Notes: generated by a model from the letters alone, not told the origin. A stretch of 64,000 bases of DNA from Natronohydrobacter thiooxidans (GCF_001884735.1 NZ_MJAP01000035.1:51804-115803); one strand, 5' to 3'; shown: positions 1-8,806, counted from the stretch's first letter. A program made the numbers and translations.

Positions 1-1
1 A

Positions 2-454
2 GAGCGCTTCGGCAAGGTCGAGCTGCACCTGCTCGGCCCGCTTCAGACCAACAAGGCGCGGCAGGCCATGGCGCTCTTTCAGGTGATCCATTCGCTCGAC
101 CGCCCCAAGCTCGCCCGGACGCTGGCGCGGCTGGCGCAGGAGACTGGCGCCTGCCCGCAGCTTTTCATTCAGGTCAATACCGGCGCAGAGCCGCAAAAGG
201 CCGGGATACTGCAGCCTGACACTGACGGGTTCATCGCGGAGTGCCGCTCCCTCGACCTGCCGGTGATCGGATTGATGTGCATCCCGCCGGTCGAGGCCGA
301 TCCCGCGCCACATTTTGAACAGCTGGCCGCGATGGCGCGGCGCAATGATCTGCCCTGCCTGTCGATGGGCATGTCCGATGATTTTGAAACCGCCATCGCC
401 CATGGGGCCACCCATGTCCGGGTCGGTTCCGCAATCTTTGGTGCGCGCGGATAG
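2..454 (+). CDS. YggS/PLPBP family pyridoxal phosphate homeostasis protein (3' part)
   Basis: The gene is cut by the left window edge; the reading frame is open from base 2 and 150 codons remain. Residues resembling HLLGPLQTNKAR, followed by an IHSLDRPKLA segment and the C-terminal MSMGMSDDFETAI / GATHVRVGSAIFG region, are the signature of the YggS/PROSC fold-type III PLP-binding family. These proteins buffer free PLP in the cytosol and have no known catalytic activity. The usual length is about 220 residues, so about 70 N-terminal residues including the PLP lysine lie outside the window. The gene converges on the L,D-transpeptidase gene with a 10-bp gap. Confidence 0.93.
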   Translation, partial: ERFGKVELHLLGPLQTNKARQAMALFQVIHSLDRPKLARTLARLAQETGACPQLFIQVNTGAEPQKAGILQPDTDGFIAECRSLDLPVIGLMCIPPVEADPAPHFEQLAAMARRNDLPCLSMGMSDDFETAIAHGATHVRVGSAIFGARG

Positions 455-464
455 GTGGCGGCTG

Positions 465-974
465 TCAGCGGGCCAGAGTTTCGGGGACGATCAGGCGGGT
501 CTGATAGTGGATCATGGGCGCAATCCTGTGCAAATCCGCGCGGTCCAGACCAATACATCCTGCGGTCGGATAGCCCGGCCTGCGCCATTGGTGAATGAAG
601 ATCGCGGATCCCCGCCCGCGCTGTGCCAAGGGCCAGTTCCAGTCGGTGATGATGACAAGATCATAGAGCGGATCGGCCCGGCGCAGGCATTCGTGACTAT
701 GCCCATAGGGCGCGCGCACCATCAGGTTATAGTCCTTTTGGGACACGTCATCCGACCACAGATCGCGCGGGCGGATCGGTACGGCCCAATCGGCTGGCCG
801 CGCCATCCGGTCAGCCCGATAGAGCATTCCGACCAGCCGGTGCACCCCCACTGGCGTTGCCCCGTCGCCTTCGCGCTTGTCGGCACGCACGCCGCCGCGC
901 CCGATGCTGCAGGGCCAGAGCCGGCCCATGAAGCGCAACCCTTGCCGGGTCAGAACCATGTCGAACCGGGTCAT
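465..974 (-). CDS. L,D-transpeptidase family protein (YkuD domain)
   Basis: A 169-residue protein with the YkuD catalytic signature: His128 in an IFIHQW context and Cys140 in GYPTAGCIGL. These match the conserved His and the nucleophilic Cys of L,D-transpeptidases, which form 3-3 peptidoglycan cross-links or attach proteins to the stem peptide. No clear N-terminal signal peptide is visible, so export would need another start or a non-classical route. Short single-domain YkuD proteins of this kind are common in Rhodobacterales and their substrates are mostly unassigned. Family call is firm, exact reaction unknown. Confidence 0.85.
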   Translation of the reverse strand: MTRFDMVLTRQGLRFMGRLWPCSIGRGGVRADKREGDGATPVGVHRLVGMLYRADRMARPADWAVPIRPRDLWSDDVSQKDYNLMVRAPYGHSHECLRRADPLYDLVIITDWNWPLAQRGRGSAIFIHQWRRPGYPTAGCIGLDRADLHRIAPMIHYQTRLIVPETLAR

Positions 975-1047
975 TGCGCGCCCCCGCCAGACGCCCGCGA
1001 AGCGTGCAAGGGCGGGTGGGTGCGCACGCTGAGCGGGCGCTCCCCCC

Positions 1048-2130
1048 TCACAGCAAATGCCCCGATTTCAGCGCCTTGGTCGCCAGATAGGCCCGGTTCT
1101 CCTCGGTCGCGCCCACATGCAGCGGGACGCGCTCGATCACCTGCAAACCATGATCATTCAGCATCTCCACCTTGCGGGGATTGTTCGTCAGCAACCGCAC
1201 CTGCGAAAATCCCATCTTGCGCAAAAGCCCGGCCCCCACGCGAAAATCGCGCTCATCATCCTCGAATCCCAGCCGGTGATTGGCCTCGACCGTATCGAAC
1301 CCCTGATCCTGCAGCGAATAGGCGCGCATCTTGTTGGCCAGACCGATCCCACGCCCTTCCTGATTGAGATAAAGCAACACACCTGCCCCCTCGCGCCCCA
1401 TCTGCGCCAGTGCCGCACGCAGTTGCGGCCCGCAATCACATTTCAGCGATCCGAGCACATCGCCGGTGAAACAGGCCGAATGCAGGCGCGCGAGCACCGG
1501 AGCGCGCCGGTCCGGCTGGCCGATCTCGATGGCATAATGCTCGACCCCGCCATCTTCGGGGCGGAAGACATGCACCCGTCCGGCTTTGGCGGCCTCCATC
1601 GGCAGGCGTGCCGAGACCACGGGCGCGAATTCGCTTTCCCGTGCCAATTCCCGTGCCAGCACCTCGGCCTGAACTTCGGTCAGATCCGGCATGCGCGTAT
1701 TCTCTGGCACGGGCAACATTAGTGCCGCAGGCAAGAGCTGTGCCGATTTCACCAGGGCCAGGCCGACCCGCGCAAGACCGGCATCCCCGTCGCGCAAGCT
1801 CTTGAGCGGGCCTTTCATCGGCACCCGCAGATCATCTGCCGGATCCGCGACAGCGCGCAGCCATCTGCAATCCGCATCCTCCGGCACGATGATCCGCGCC
1901 AGATCACCATCATAGGCGCGGGCCTTCAGCGTCTCGGCGCGGTGCTGGGTGATCGCCAGCACCAACCCCTGCGCCAGTTCGCGCATCTCGTTCAACCGTG
2001 CAGGCGTCAGCACTTCGGCCGCCACCAGAATCGCCCGGTCGGGGCCGTCAGACAGAACAACCGGCACGCCGAGCCGTAAGTCGGCGCGGGCGCGGTTGAT
2101 CCTTTCGATCGGGGTCAGGCCGAATAGCAT
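1048..2130 (-). CDS. ribA: GTP cyclohydrolase II (RibA) with degenerate DHBP-synthase-like N-terminal domain
   Basis: A 360-residue protein. The C-terminal half carries the GTP cyclohydrolase II zinc site (Cys220, Cys231, Cys233 in HSACFTG and LKCDCGPQ) and the NQEGRGIGL motif at about 256-264. The enzyme converts GTP to the pyrimidine precursor of riboflavin. The first ~150 residues sit where the 3,4-dihydroxy-2-butanone-4-phosphate synthase domain of bifunctional RibBA lies, but the acidic D-D-E-D-R-E-x-E-G-D active-site run is absent, so that activity is probably lost. The gene is transcribed away from the response regulator gene, with a 162-bp divergent gap. Confidence 0.9.
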   Translation of the reverse strand: MLFGLTPIERINRARADLRLGVPVVLSDGPDRAILVAAEVLTPARLNEMRELAQGLVLAITQHRAETLKARAYDGDLARIIVPEDADCRWLRAVADPADDLRVPMKGPLKSLRDGDAGLARVGLALVKSAQLLPAALMLPVPENTRMPDLTEVQAEVLARELARESEFAPVVSARLPMEAAKAGRVHVFRPEDGGVEHYAIEIGQPDRRAPVLARLHSACFTGDVLGSLKCDCGPQLRAALAQMGREGAGVLLYLNQEGRGIGLANKMRAYSLQDQGFDTVEANHRLGFEDDERDFRVGAGLLRKMGFSQVRLLTNNPRKVEMLNDHGLQVIERVPLHVGATEENRAYLATKALKSGHLL

Positions 2131-2292
2131 AGGTCAGGCTCCGGGTAAGGCAGGTCCAGATGTAGACTGCCGATGCAGGAATTGAAACAATCCAGCGCCC
2201 TGCGACACGTCCGCGTGAGTCTTTTGTTGCAAATCTTGCAGCCCCCCCAAGCGGGACTCATCTTCACATCAGTAACACGAAAGGGTGACCCT

Positions 2293-2979
2293 ATGGCGAA
2301 GCTGAACAAGATTCTTCTGGTGGATGATGACGATGATCTGCGCGAGGCGCTGTCCGAACAACTGGTGCTGACCGATGAATTCGACGTGTTCGAGGCCGCC
2401 AACGGGGCCGAGGCGATGGAACAGGTCCGCGCCGGACAGTTCGACATGGCCATTCTCGATGTCGGCCTGCCGGACACGGACGGGCGCGAATTGTGCAAGC
2501 GGATGCGCAAGGCCGGGTTCAAATCGCCCGTCATCATGCTGACGGGCCACGATTCTGATGCCGATACGATCCTTGGGCTGGATTCCGGGGCGAATGATTA
2601 TATCACCAAACCGTTCAAGCTGCCGGTTCTTCTGGCCCGTTTGCGCGCGCAGTTGCGCCAGCATGAACAGTCGGAGAATGCTGTCTTTCAGCTTGGTCCC
2701 TATCTGTTCAAACCCGCCCAGAAAATGCTGGTGGATGAGAACGACCGCAAGATCCGACTGACGGAAAAGGAAACCAACATATTGAAATTCCTCTATCGCG
2801 CACCCGAAGGTGTCGTGCCGCGCGATGTGCTCTTGCATGAGGTCTGGGGCTATAATGCGGGCGTGACGACGCATACGCTGGAGACCCATATCTACCGCCT
2901 GCGTCAGAAAATTGAACCCGATCCGTCGAATGTCTCGCTTCTCGTGACCGAGTCGGGCGGCTATCGTCTGGCCTCATGA
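2293..2979 (+). CDS. OmpR/PhoB-family response regulator transcription factor
   Basis: A 228-residue two-domain regulator. The receiver domain has the acidic pocket DDDDD at 11-15, phospho-acceptor Asp56 in AILDVGLPD, Thr84 and Lys106 (YITKPF). It is followed by a winged-helix DNA-binding domain ending in THIYRLRQKIEPDP and GGYRLAS. The start at 2293 is preceded by AAGGGTGA; the upstream in-frame extension does not fit the family. No histidine kinase is adjacent, so it is an orphan here. Its position beside xth is usual in Rhodobacterales. It may be the CenR-type essential envelope regulator, but that is a guess from length and context. Confidence 0.9.
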   Translation: MAKLNKILLVDDDDDLREALSEQLVLTDEFDVFEAANGAEAMEQVRAGQFDMAILDVGLPDTDGRELCKRMRKAGFKSPVIMLTGHDSDADTILGLDSGANDYITKPFKLPVLLARLRAQLRQHEQSENAVFQLGPYLFKPAQKMLVDENDRKIRLTEKETNILKFLYRAPEGVVPRDVLLHEVWGYNAGVTTHTLETHIYRLRQKIEPDPSNVSLLVTESGGYRLAS

Positions 2980-3103
2980 ACAGGCCAAATGCGCCTTATT
3001 GTTGCCAATCTTGTAGGTAATGATACACTTATAAGGCGATTGTTCTTCGACATAACCTTCCCTTTGCGCCGGGGTAATGGCGCATCCTCCTCCCTGTTGG
3101 ACT

Positions 3104-3130
3104 GTCCGGGCTTTTTGCCCGGACTTTTTT
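3104..3130 (+). terminator. Rho-independent terminator after the response regulator gene
   Basis: An 8-bp G+C-rich perfect stem (GTCCGGGC / GCCCGGAC) with a T-rich loop is followed by six T residues. It lies 125 bp after the response regulator stop and 72 bp before the xth start, so it separates the two transcription units. Confidence 0.85.
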
Positions 3131-3201
3131 CTATCTCCATTGCCCTTGTCGCCTTGGCCCTGTCATGCCACTAAGACCCGCTTTCGACGGGAGACAAATC
3201 T

Positions 3202-3990
3202 ATGGCCTTCACGCTTGCCACCTGGAATATCAACTCGGTCCGCCTGCGCGCGGGGCTTGTGCTGAAGCTCTTGCGCGAGGAAGCGCCCGATGTCCTGTGC
3301 CTGCAGGAATGCAAGAGCCCGGTCGAGAATATTCCTTTCGAGATCTTCGCGAATGCAGGCTATCCGCATTGGGTCGCGCGCGGGCAGAAGGGCTATAACG
3401 GGGTGGCGATCCTGTCACGCCTGCCACTGGAAGATGCAGGCCATATCGACTGGTGCGCCAAGGGTGATGCCCGGCATGTCGCCGCGCGTCTGGAAAACGG
3501 TGTGACGATCCATAACTGCTATGTGCCCGCCGGTGGCGATATTCCTGATCGCGCACTGAATGAGAAATTCGGGCACAAGCTGGATACGCTGACCGAGATG
3601 CGCGACCATTTCCGCGACTCCGCGCCGGAAAAGTCGATCCTTGTGGGCGATCTAAACATTGCCCCCCGCGAGGATGACGTCTGGTCGCACAAGCAGCTTC
3701 TCAAGATCGTCTCGCATACGCCCATCGAAGTTGCGCATCTGAGCGACGCACAAGAGGCAGGCCGCTGGGTCGATATCACGCGGCAGGATATTCCCGAAGG
3801 GTTGCTCTATTCCTGGTGGTCCTACCGCGCCCGCGACTGGGACGCTGCCGACAAGGGCCGCAGGCTGGATCATATCTGGGCCAGTCAGGATATTGCGGCA
3901 TCCGGGAATGGCTCGCGCATCCTGCGGGATGCACGTGGCTGGGAGCAGCCTTCGGATCATGCGCCGGTATTCGCAAGTTTCGATCTCTGA
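3202..3990 (+). CDS. xth: Exodeoxyribonuclease III
   Basis: A 262-residue member of the exonuclease-endonuclease-phosphatase family. It starts with the hallmark LATWNINSVR, contains LCLQECK (metal-binding Glu), LVGDLNIAP with the catalytic Asp and Asn, and ends with WEQPSDHAPVFASF (catalytic Asp-His). The enzyme is a Mg-dependent AP endonuclease and 3'-5' exonuclease of base excision repair. The length is standard and a GGGAGA ribosome-binding site precedes the ATG. It is followed after 69 bp by the thioredoxin-like gene on the same strand. Confidence 0.95.
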   Translation: MAFTLATWNINSVRLRAGLVLKLLREEAPDVLCLQECKSPVENIPFEIFANAGYPHWVARGQKGYNGVAILSRLPLEDAGHIDWCAKGDARHVAARLENGVTIHNCYVPAGGDIPDRALNEKFGHKLDTLTEMRDHFRDSAPEKSILVGDLNIAPREDDVWSHKQLLKIVSHTPIEVAHLSDAQEAGRWVDITRQDIPEGLLYSWWSYRARDWDAADKGRRLDHIWASQDIAASGNGSRILRDARGWEQPSDHAPVFASFDL

Positions 3991-4059
3991 CGCCCCTTTT
4001 CCTCCGGGCACGCGCGGCCCATATATCAGACGCATCCGACACATTAGCACGAGGGCACC

Positions 4060-4959
4060 ATGCTGGAATTTGGCGACAAGAGCACCGAGGCCGATCTGAT
4101 CATCGAGGGGACCGATCAGGGGTTCATGACGCAGGTCATCGAGACCAGCCAGCAAGTCCCTGTCATTGTCGATTTCTGGGCTCCGTGGTGCGGCCCTTGC
4201 AAGACCCTTGGCCCGGCGCTGGAAGCTGAAGTGCGCGCGGCGCAGGGCAAGGTGCGCATGGTCAAGATCAATATTGACGAGCATCCCGGCGTCGCAGGCC
4301 AGCTGCGTGTCCAGTCGGTCCCCACGGTCTATGCCTTTTTCCAGGGCCAGCCGGTCGATGGGTTTCAGGGGGCGCAACCGCCCTCCGCGTTGAAGCAGTT
4401 TGTCGCAAAACTCTCGGGGCTTGCGGGGGATGGCGGATTGTCCGACGCGCTGGACGAGGCCGATACCATGCTGGACGAGGGCGCCGTGACCGACGCCGCG
4501 CAGATTTTCGCAGCGGTGCTGGCGGAAGACGAGGCGAATGCCCGCGCCTTTGCCGGGCTGGTGCGCGCGCAGATCGCCACAGGCAGTCTGGATCAGGCCG
4601 AGGCACTGCTGAACAATGCACCGCAAGCCATCGCCAGCGCGCCGGAGCTTGACGCCGTGCGCGCGATGTTCGCCCTCGCGCAACAGGCGCGCTCCGCAGG
4701 CCCGGTAGATGATCTGCGCGCCATGCTTGATGCGGACCCGGACAATCATCAGGCCCGGTTTGACCTTGCGCAGGCGCTGTATGCGAACGGAGAGGCCGAA
4801 GCGGCGATCGAGGAATTGCTGGATTTGTTCCGGCGCGATCGTGACTGGAATGACGGGGCCGCAAAAACCCAGCTTTTCACCATTTTTGACGCTCTCAAAC
4901 CCACCGATCCACTGGTGGCGAAGGGGCGTCGTCGACTGAGTTCGATGATATTTGCCTGA
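4060..4959 (+). CDS. CnoX/YbbN-type thioredoxin-fold co-chaperone
   Basis: A 299-residue protein. Residues ~25-125 form a thioredoxin domain with FWAPWCGPCKT (Cys44, Cys47) and the cis-proline region SVPTVYAF. The remaining ~170 residues are Ala/Glu/Leu-rich helical repeats (tetratricopeptide-like), as in CnoX (YbbN). In E. coli that protein holds unfolding clients and passes them to chaperones. Unlike E. coli YbbN, which has SQHC, the full CGPC motif is present, so redox activity is likely. The gene is followed after 26 bp by the Lon-like substrate-binding gene. Confidence 0.88.
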   Translation: MLEFGDKSTEADLIIEGTDQGFMTQVIETSQQVPVIVDFWAPWCGPCKTLGPALEAEVRAAQGKVRMVKINIDEHPGVAGQLRVQSVPTVYAFFQGQPVDGFQGAQPPSALKQFVAKLSGLAGDGGLSDALDEADTMLDEGAVTDAAQIFAAVLAEDEANARAFAGLVRAQIATGSLDQAEALLNNAPQAIASAPELDAVRAMFALAQQARSAGPVDDLRAMLDADPDNHQARFDLAQALYANGEAEAAIEELLDLFRRDRDWNDGAAKTQLFTIFDALKPTDPLVAKGRRRLSSMIFA

Positions 4960-4985
4960 TTCCGCGCGCGCATTACCTTACCCCT

Positions 4986-5630
4986 ATGTCGCGCCCTCAG
5001 GATTACCCCGATCTGATTCCAATCTTCCCGCTACCGGGCGCGCTGTTGTTGCCCCGCGCCCGACTTCCGCTGCACATCTTCGAGCCGCGCTATCTGGCGA
5101 TGATCGAGGATTGCATGAAGACGCCGCATCGCCTGATCGGGATGGTACAGCCGCGCGACGTGCCGGGAACTGAACCGCGCCCACTGCATGCGATAGGCTG
5201 CGCCGGACGGCTGACCGCCTTTTCCGAAACCGAGGATGGGCGCTATCTGATCACGCTGACGGGGAAATCCCGGTTTCGGGTGCGCGAGGAAGTGCCCGGC
5301 TTCGCGCCATACCGCCGCTGTTCAGTGGATTGGTCCAGTTTCACACAGGATTGCGGGCAGGAAGAAACTGATCCCGGCCTGAAGCGCACAGCGTTCTTTG
5401 CCTTGCTCAAACGGTTTTTCGGCAAACACAAGCTCTCGACGGACTGGGACAGCCTGTCCGAAGCCGAGGATGAGTTGCTGATCAATTCGCTCTCCATGCT
5501 CTGCCCGTTTGAACCGGACGACAAGCAGGCGCTTCTCGAAGCGCCCTCTTTGCAGACGCGGCGGGAAACGCTTGTCATGCTGATGGAATTTTCCCTGCGC
5601 GGTGGCGGAACAGACGAGGTACTGCAATGA
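4986..5630 (+). CDS. LON peptidase substrate-binding (N-terminal) domain protein
   Basis: A 214-residue protein made only of the Lon N-terminal (LAN/PUA-like) domain. It shows IPIFPLPGALLLPRARLPLHIFEPRYLAMI near the start and GCAGRLTAF later. There is no ATPase or Ser-Lys protease domain, so it is not a protease itself. Such stand-alone proteins are widespread in alphaproteobacteria with unclear role. It sits directly after the thioredoxin gene, and its stop overlaps the ATG of the Trm112-like gene by 4 bases, so the three are probably one operon. Confidence 0.88.
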   Translation: MSRPQDYPDLIPIFPLPGALLLPRARLPLHIFEPRYLAMIEDCMKTPHRLIGMVQPRDVPGTEPRPLHAIGCAGRLTAFSETEDGRYLITLTGKSRFRVREEVPGFAPYRRCSVDWSSFTQDCGQEETDPGLKRTAFFALLKRFFGKHKLSTDWDSLSEAEDELLINSLSMLCPFEPDDKQALLEAPSLQTRRETLVMLMEFSLRGGGTDEVLQ

Positions 5631-5821
5631 GTGATTCAGAAAAACCCCAACGGCTAATCAACCGGCAGATGCTGGAGGCGCTGGTCTGTCCGGTCACGAA
5701 TGGTCGGCTGAGCTATGACGCCACCCGTCAGGAACTGATCTCGAAAGCGGCGCATCTGGCCTTTCCGATCCGCAACGGGATACCGATCATGCTGGTTGAC
5801 GAAGCCCGCGAGATCGAATGA
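5627..5821 (+). CDS. Trm112 family (UPF0434) small protein
   Basis: A 64-residue protein with the Trm112/YcaR pattern: MLEALVCPVTNGRLSYD, then ELISKAAHLAFPIRNGIPIML. In eukaryotes Trm112 activates methyltransferases, and bacterial versions are thought to be small partner proteins. Only one Cys of the usual zinc knuckle is visible (VCPVTNG), so metal binding is doubtful. The ATG overlaps the preceding gene (ATGA), which supports translational coupling. Confidence 0.88.
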   Translation: MSDSEKPQRLINRQMLEALVCPVTNGRLSYDATRQELISKAAHLAFPIRNGIPIMLVDEAREIE

Positions 5822-6174
5822 TCCCTGTCGGGCTGCGACATGCGCCCTGAATGCGAAGCGCCCTGACCCTTGAGAGGATCAGGGCGTTCTGAGCAGAAAC
5901 AACGCGACGTTGTTCAAGTGCCGCGCTTGGAGATCGGACTTGCAGGTTGCTTGCGCTTCCCTGTCCGAATTGGTGCCAGACTACAGAGCAGTCCTTAACT
6001 TCGTGTTACGTTCACTATGCGGCATTGGTGGTAAACGCGCAATCAAACCCCGCACGCCCAGCGCCATATTTCACCATTTTTCTGACAAATTTTCGCGGCC
6101 CCATGCGGGATAGAGCAACAATCTATGCGTGAATTAACCATTGTCTCGGAAAGCGAAAAGGCCCTGAGCCCGGG
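5822..6174. other. Intergenic region between convergent Trm112 and mutT genes
   Basis: A 353-bp gap without a convincing gene. Its left part holds a stem-loop (CGCCCTGA at 5859-5866 and TCAGGGCG at 5879-5886) that may end the Trm112 transcript, although no long U-tract follows. The remaining ~280 bp are more A+T-rich than the flanks. Short open frames there (about 60 codons) have no recognisable product or ribosome-binding site. A small RNA cannot be excluded, but I see no specific signal for one. Confidence 0.5.
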
Positions 6175-6573
6175 CTAGAGCCAGTCGCGCAATACCGGAA
6201 TCAATGGCAAATCCGCAGGCGGCATCGGATAGTTGCGCAGATCCGCTGGCCGCACCCATTTCAATGCCTGCCCTTCGCGACTTTGCGGCTGTCCTTGCCA
6301 TTTGCGGCAGACAAACAGCGGCATCAGCAGATGAAAGCTCTCATAGGCATGGCTGGCAAAACTCAGCGGTGCCAGGCAACTGGCCCAGGTGTCAATGCCC
6401 AGCTCTTCCTGCAACTCGCGAATCAGGGCCGCTTCCGGGGTCTCGCCGGGCTCGATCTTGCCGCCGGGGAATTCCCAGAGCCCCGCCATGGACTTGCCCT
6501 CCGGGCGCTGCGCCAGAAGCACGCGGCCATCGGCATCGACCAGCGCCACGGCAGCCACAAGGACCATCTTCAC
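6175..6573 (-). CDS. mutT: (Deoxy)nucleoside triphosphate pyrophosphohydrolase, MutT/Nudix
   Basis: A 132-residue Nudix hydrolase. The complete Nudix box is seen as GGKIEPGETPEAALIRELQE followed by ELGI, preceded by AGLWEFP, which is typical of MutT. The family hydrolyses 8-oxo-dGTP and related oxidised nucleotides to prevent A:T to C:G transversions. The start overlaps the argJ stop by 4 bases (ATGA), so the two genes are co-transcribed; the argJ-mutT pairing is common in Rhodobacterales. Confidence 0.92.
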   Translation of the reverse strand: MKMVLVAAVALVDADGRVLLAQRPEGKSMAGLWEFPGGKIEPGETPEAALIRELQEELGIDTWASCLAPLSFASHAYESFHLLMPLFVCRKWQGQPQSREGQALKWVRPADLRNYPMPPADLPLIPVLRDWL

Positions 6574-7886
6574 GAGCGATAATCCGCGTTGATCTCGATA
6601 TAGCGGTGGGTCAGGTCGCAGGTCCAGACGGTCGCCGCGCCCACGCCAAGGCGGAGATCGACCCCGATCACCAGATCAGCCAGTTTCATATATGCCGCGC
6701 CGATCTCTTCGGCATAGCTGGGGGCAACCTGTCCATTCACGGCCACCAGATGCGGGCCGAAGCGGATCGACAGCCGGTCGCGATCAGCTTCCGCCCCGGA
6801 TTTGCCCACAGCCATAACGATCCGGCCCCAGTTGGGATCCTCGCCCGCCACAGCGGTTTTCACCAGGGGCGAATCCGCAATCGCGAAGGCCACCTTGCGC
6901 GCATCCGCGTCAGACCGCGCGCCCGTCACAGTGACTTCGATGAATTTCGTGGCCCCTTCGCCATCCCGCACCACCTGATGCGCCAGATCAAGCATCACGC
7001 CGCCCAGTGCCTTGGCAAAAGCCTGCCCGTCCTCGCTGGCTGAATCGGTGATTTCGGGAGCATCGCTCTGCCCTGTCGCCGCGATCAGAAGCATGTCCGA
7101 GGTTGACGTGTCGCTGTCGACGGTGATGCAGTTGAAGCTGCGATCGGTCTCGCGCGAGGTCAGGGATTGCAGCACCGGGCGCGATATCTTTGCATCCGTG
7201 AAAATATAGACCAGCATCGTCGCCATATCGGGTGCGATCATGCCGGAGCCTTTGGCAATCCCCGCGATCCTGATCGGTTTTCCGCCGATTTCGACCTCTG
7301 CCGCAGCCCCTTTGGGGAAAGTATCGGTGGTCATGATGGCACGCGCGGCCTCTGGCAGCGCCTGCTCCGACAAGCCGGAGACAAGCAGGTCCAGCGCATC
7401 GGTGATTTTCTCATGCGGCAAGGACTGGCCGATCACCCCGGTCGACGAGGTGAAAACGCGACCCTGAGGCAAGTCCAGCTTTTCGGCAACTCCGGCGCAG
7501 ATCGCGCTGACACTGGCCACACCGTCAGCGCCGGTAAAGGCATTGGCATTGCCGGAATTGACAAGGATGGCAGCCCCCTCGGCGCTGTCCTGACCAATCT
7601 TCTCCTGAGCATCCAGCACTGACGCGGCGCGGGTGGCGGACCGGGTGAAGGTTCCCGCAATCACGGTTCCGGGGGCCAGATGCGCCAGCATCACATCGGT
7701 ACGCCCCTGATAGCGCACCCCGGCCTGTGCCGTGGCAAAGCGCGCACCCTTGATCACAGGAAGTTCGGGAAACGCTGCGGGTGCAAGCGGCGAGACCAGA
7801 GGTCCGCTTGTGCGACCATCATTCCCCTGCGCAGCGAGCTGCGCCGTCAGAGCCTTGATTTTCTTCTTGAGCTTCTTCTTGCCCAT
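6570..7886 (-). CDS. argJ: Bifunctional glutamate N-acetyltransferase / amino-acid acetyltransferase ArgJ
   Basis: A 438-residue ArgJ, which recycles the acetyl group between N-acetylornithine and glutamate in arginine synthesis. The self-cleavage site is visible as KGSGMIAPDMATML; Thr223 becomes the N-terminal nucleophile of the beta chain. VNSGNANA, SSTGVIG and TVDSDTSTSD are also family hallmarks. The ATG at 7886 is preferred over 7898 because a GGAG lies at normal spacing before it. The protein begins with an unusual extension of about 30 residues (MGKKKLKKKIKALTAQ...) ahead of the usual PLAPAAFPELP start. Confidence 0.93.
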   Translation of the reverse strand: MGKKKLKKKIKALTAQLAAQGNDGRTSGPLVSPLAPAAFPELPVIKGARFATAQAGVRYQGRTDVMLAHLAPGTVIAGTFTRSATRAASVLDAQEKIGQDSAEGAAILVNSGNANAFTGADGVASVSAICAGVAEKLDLPQGRVFTSSTGVIGQSLPHEKITDALDLLVSGLSEQALPEAARAIMTTDTFPKGAAAEVEIGGKPIRIAGIAKGSGMIAPDMATMLVYIFTDAKISRPVLQSLTSRETDRSFNCITVDSDTSTSDMLLIAATGQSDAPEITDSASEDGQAFAKALGGVMLDLAHQVVRDGEGATKFIEVTVTGARSDADARKVAFAIADSPLVKTAVAGEDPNWGRIVMAVGKSGAEADRDRLSIRFGPHLVAVNGQVAPSYAEEIGAAYMKLADLVIGVDLRLGVGAATVWTCDLTHRYIEINADYRS

Positions 7887-7948
7887 CGGACGCTCCATGT
7901 CAGACTACCAGCCCTGCTCGGGCTGGCCTTGTCCTACACTGGCGCAGA

Positions 7949-8806
7949 TCAGTCGTCCAGAAGGTCGCTCCGCGTCAGGATCGAGGTATCCAGATCCTCA
8001 TAGGCGCGTTCGATTGTTGCCGCTTCTGTCGCGCGGTTCAGTTCGGCCTGCGCAGCCTCGCGCTGAATGTTCTGCTCCAGCGCCTCGCGCACTTCTTCCA
8101 GCGGCGGGGCCGAGGACATGCGCGTGTCGTTCAAGAGCACCAAATGCCAGCCAAAACGGGTTTCCAGTGGCCCCATATAGTCGCCGACCTCCAGCGCCTG
8201 CACGGCTTCCTCAAACTCGGGGATCATCGCGCCAAGGCCAAACCAGCCCAGCGAGCCGCCACCCTCGGCGGCACCATCAACGGAATGTTCGCGCGCAAGT
8301 TCTGCGAAATCTGCGCCATCGTCGAGCATGGCCTTCAGTTCCAGCGCCTGTTCTTCCGTCTCGACGATGATATGCGAGGCGTTGAATTCCGGGGTGGGTT
8401 CGCGGCCGTCAAATTCGGTCACAAAGGCGGTGTAGGCCTCGGTGACATTCTCTTCGGTCAGGGCGGCTTCGGCGGCGCGGGTCAGGGCCGCATTGGCGAT
8501 GAATGCGCGCTGCTCGTTTTCCAGCGCAATCTGCTCGCGGGCCGACAGGGTGCCTTCGGCTTCCTGCATGATCGCGGTCTGTTCGATCAGTTGTTCCATC
8601 AAGGGGGTGAACAACGCATCTGCGGGCATGGCGCGGAACTGATCCGGCAGAGCATCACGCGCCGTCAGCAGGTGCCCGAGCGTGATCTCGGTACCGTTCA
8701 CGCGTGCCAGAACCGTATCGCGCGACAGGTCATCCTGCGCGAAAACCGGGGCCGAAACGGCGAGTGCGACCACAAGGGCCACCGAAACTCGCGAAAAACT
8801 GAGCAT
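7949..8806 (-). CDS. Exported parvulin-type peptidyl-prolyl cis-trans isomerase
   Basis: A 285-residue protein from the ATG at 8806, which is preceded by AGGAGTAGG. A signal peptide (MLSFSRVSVALVVALAVSAP, cleavage after VFA) leads to a SurA/PrsA-like helical region. The parvulin domain follows, with NASHIIVETEEQA, GGGSLGWFGLGAMIPEFE and TRFGWHLVLL. The enzyme probably acts as a periplasmic foldase for outer-membrane or secreted proteins. It is divergent from secA, with a 221-bp gap, and lies upstream of argJ on the same strand. Confidence 0.9.
   Translation of the reverse strand: MLSFSRVSVALVVALAVSAPVFAQDDLSRDTVLARVNGTEITLGHLLTARDALPDQFRAMPADALFTPLMEQLIEQTAIMQEAEGTLSAREQIALENEQRAFIANAALTRAAEAALTEENVTEAYTAFVTEFDGREPTPEFNASHIIVETEEQALELKAMLDDGADFAELAREHSVDGAAEGGGSLGWFGLGAMIPEFEEAVQALEVGDYMGPLETRFGWHLVLLNDTRMSSAPPLEEVREALEQNIQREAAQAELNRATEAATIERAYEDLDTSILTRSDLLDD

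Noticed and set aside
315..1367. Plus-strand open frame of 350 codons over the L,D-transpeptidase and ribA 3' end
   Set aside because: Crosses three supported genes and has a Pro/Arg-rich, domain-free translation.
5890..6130. Possible small gene or small RNA in the Trm112-mutT gap
   Set aside because: Short frames lack ribosome-binding sites and known products; no terminator-promoter pair for an sRNA could be made out.
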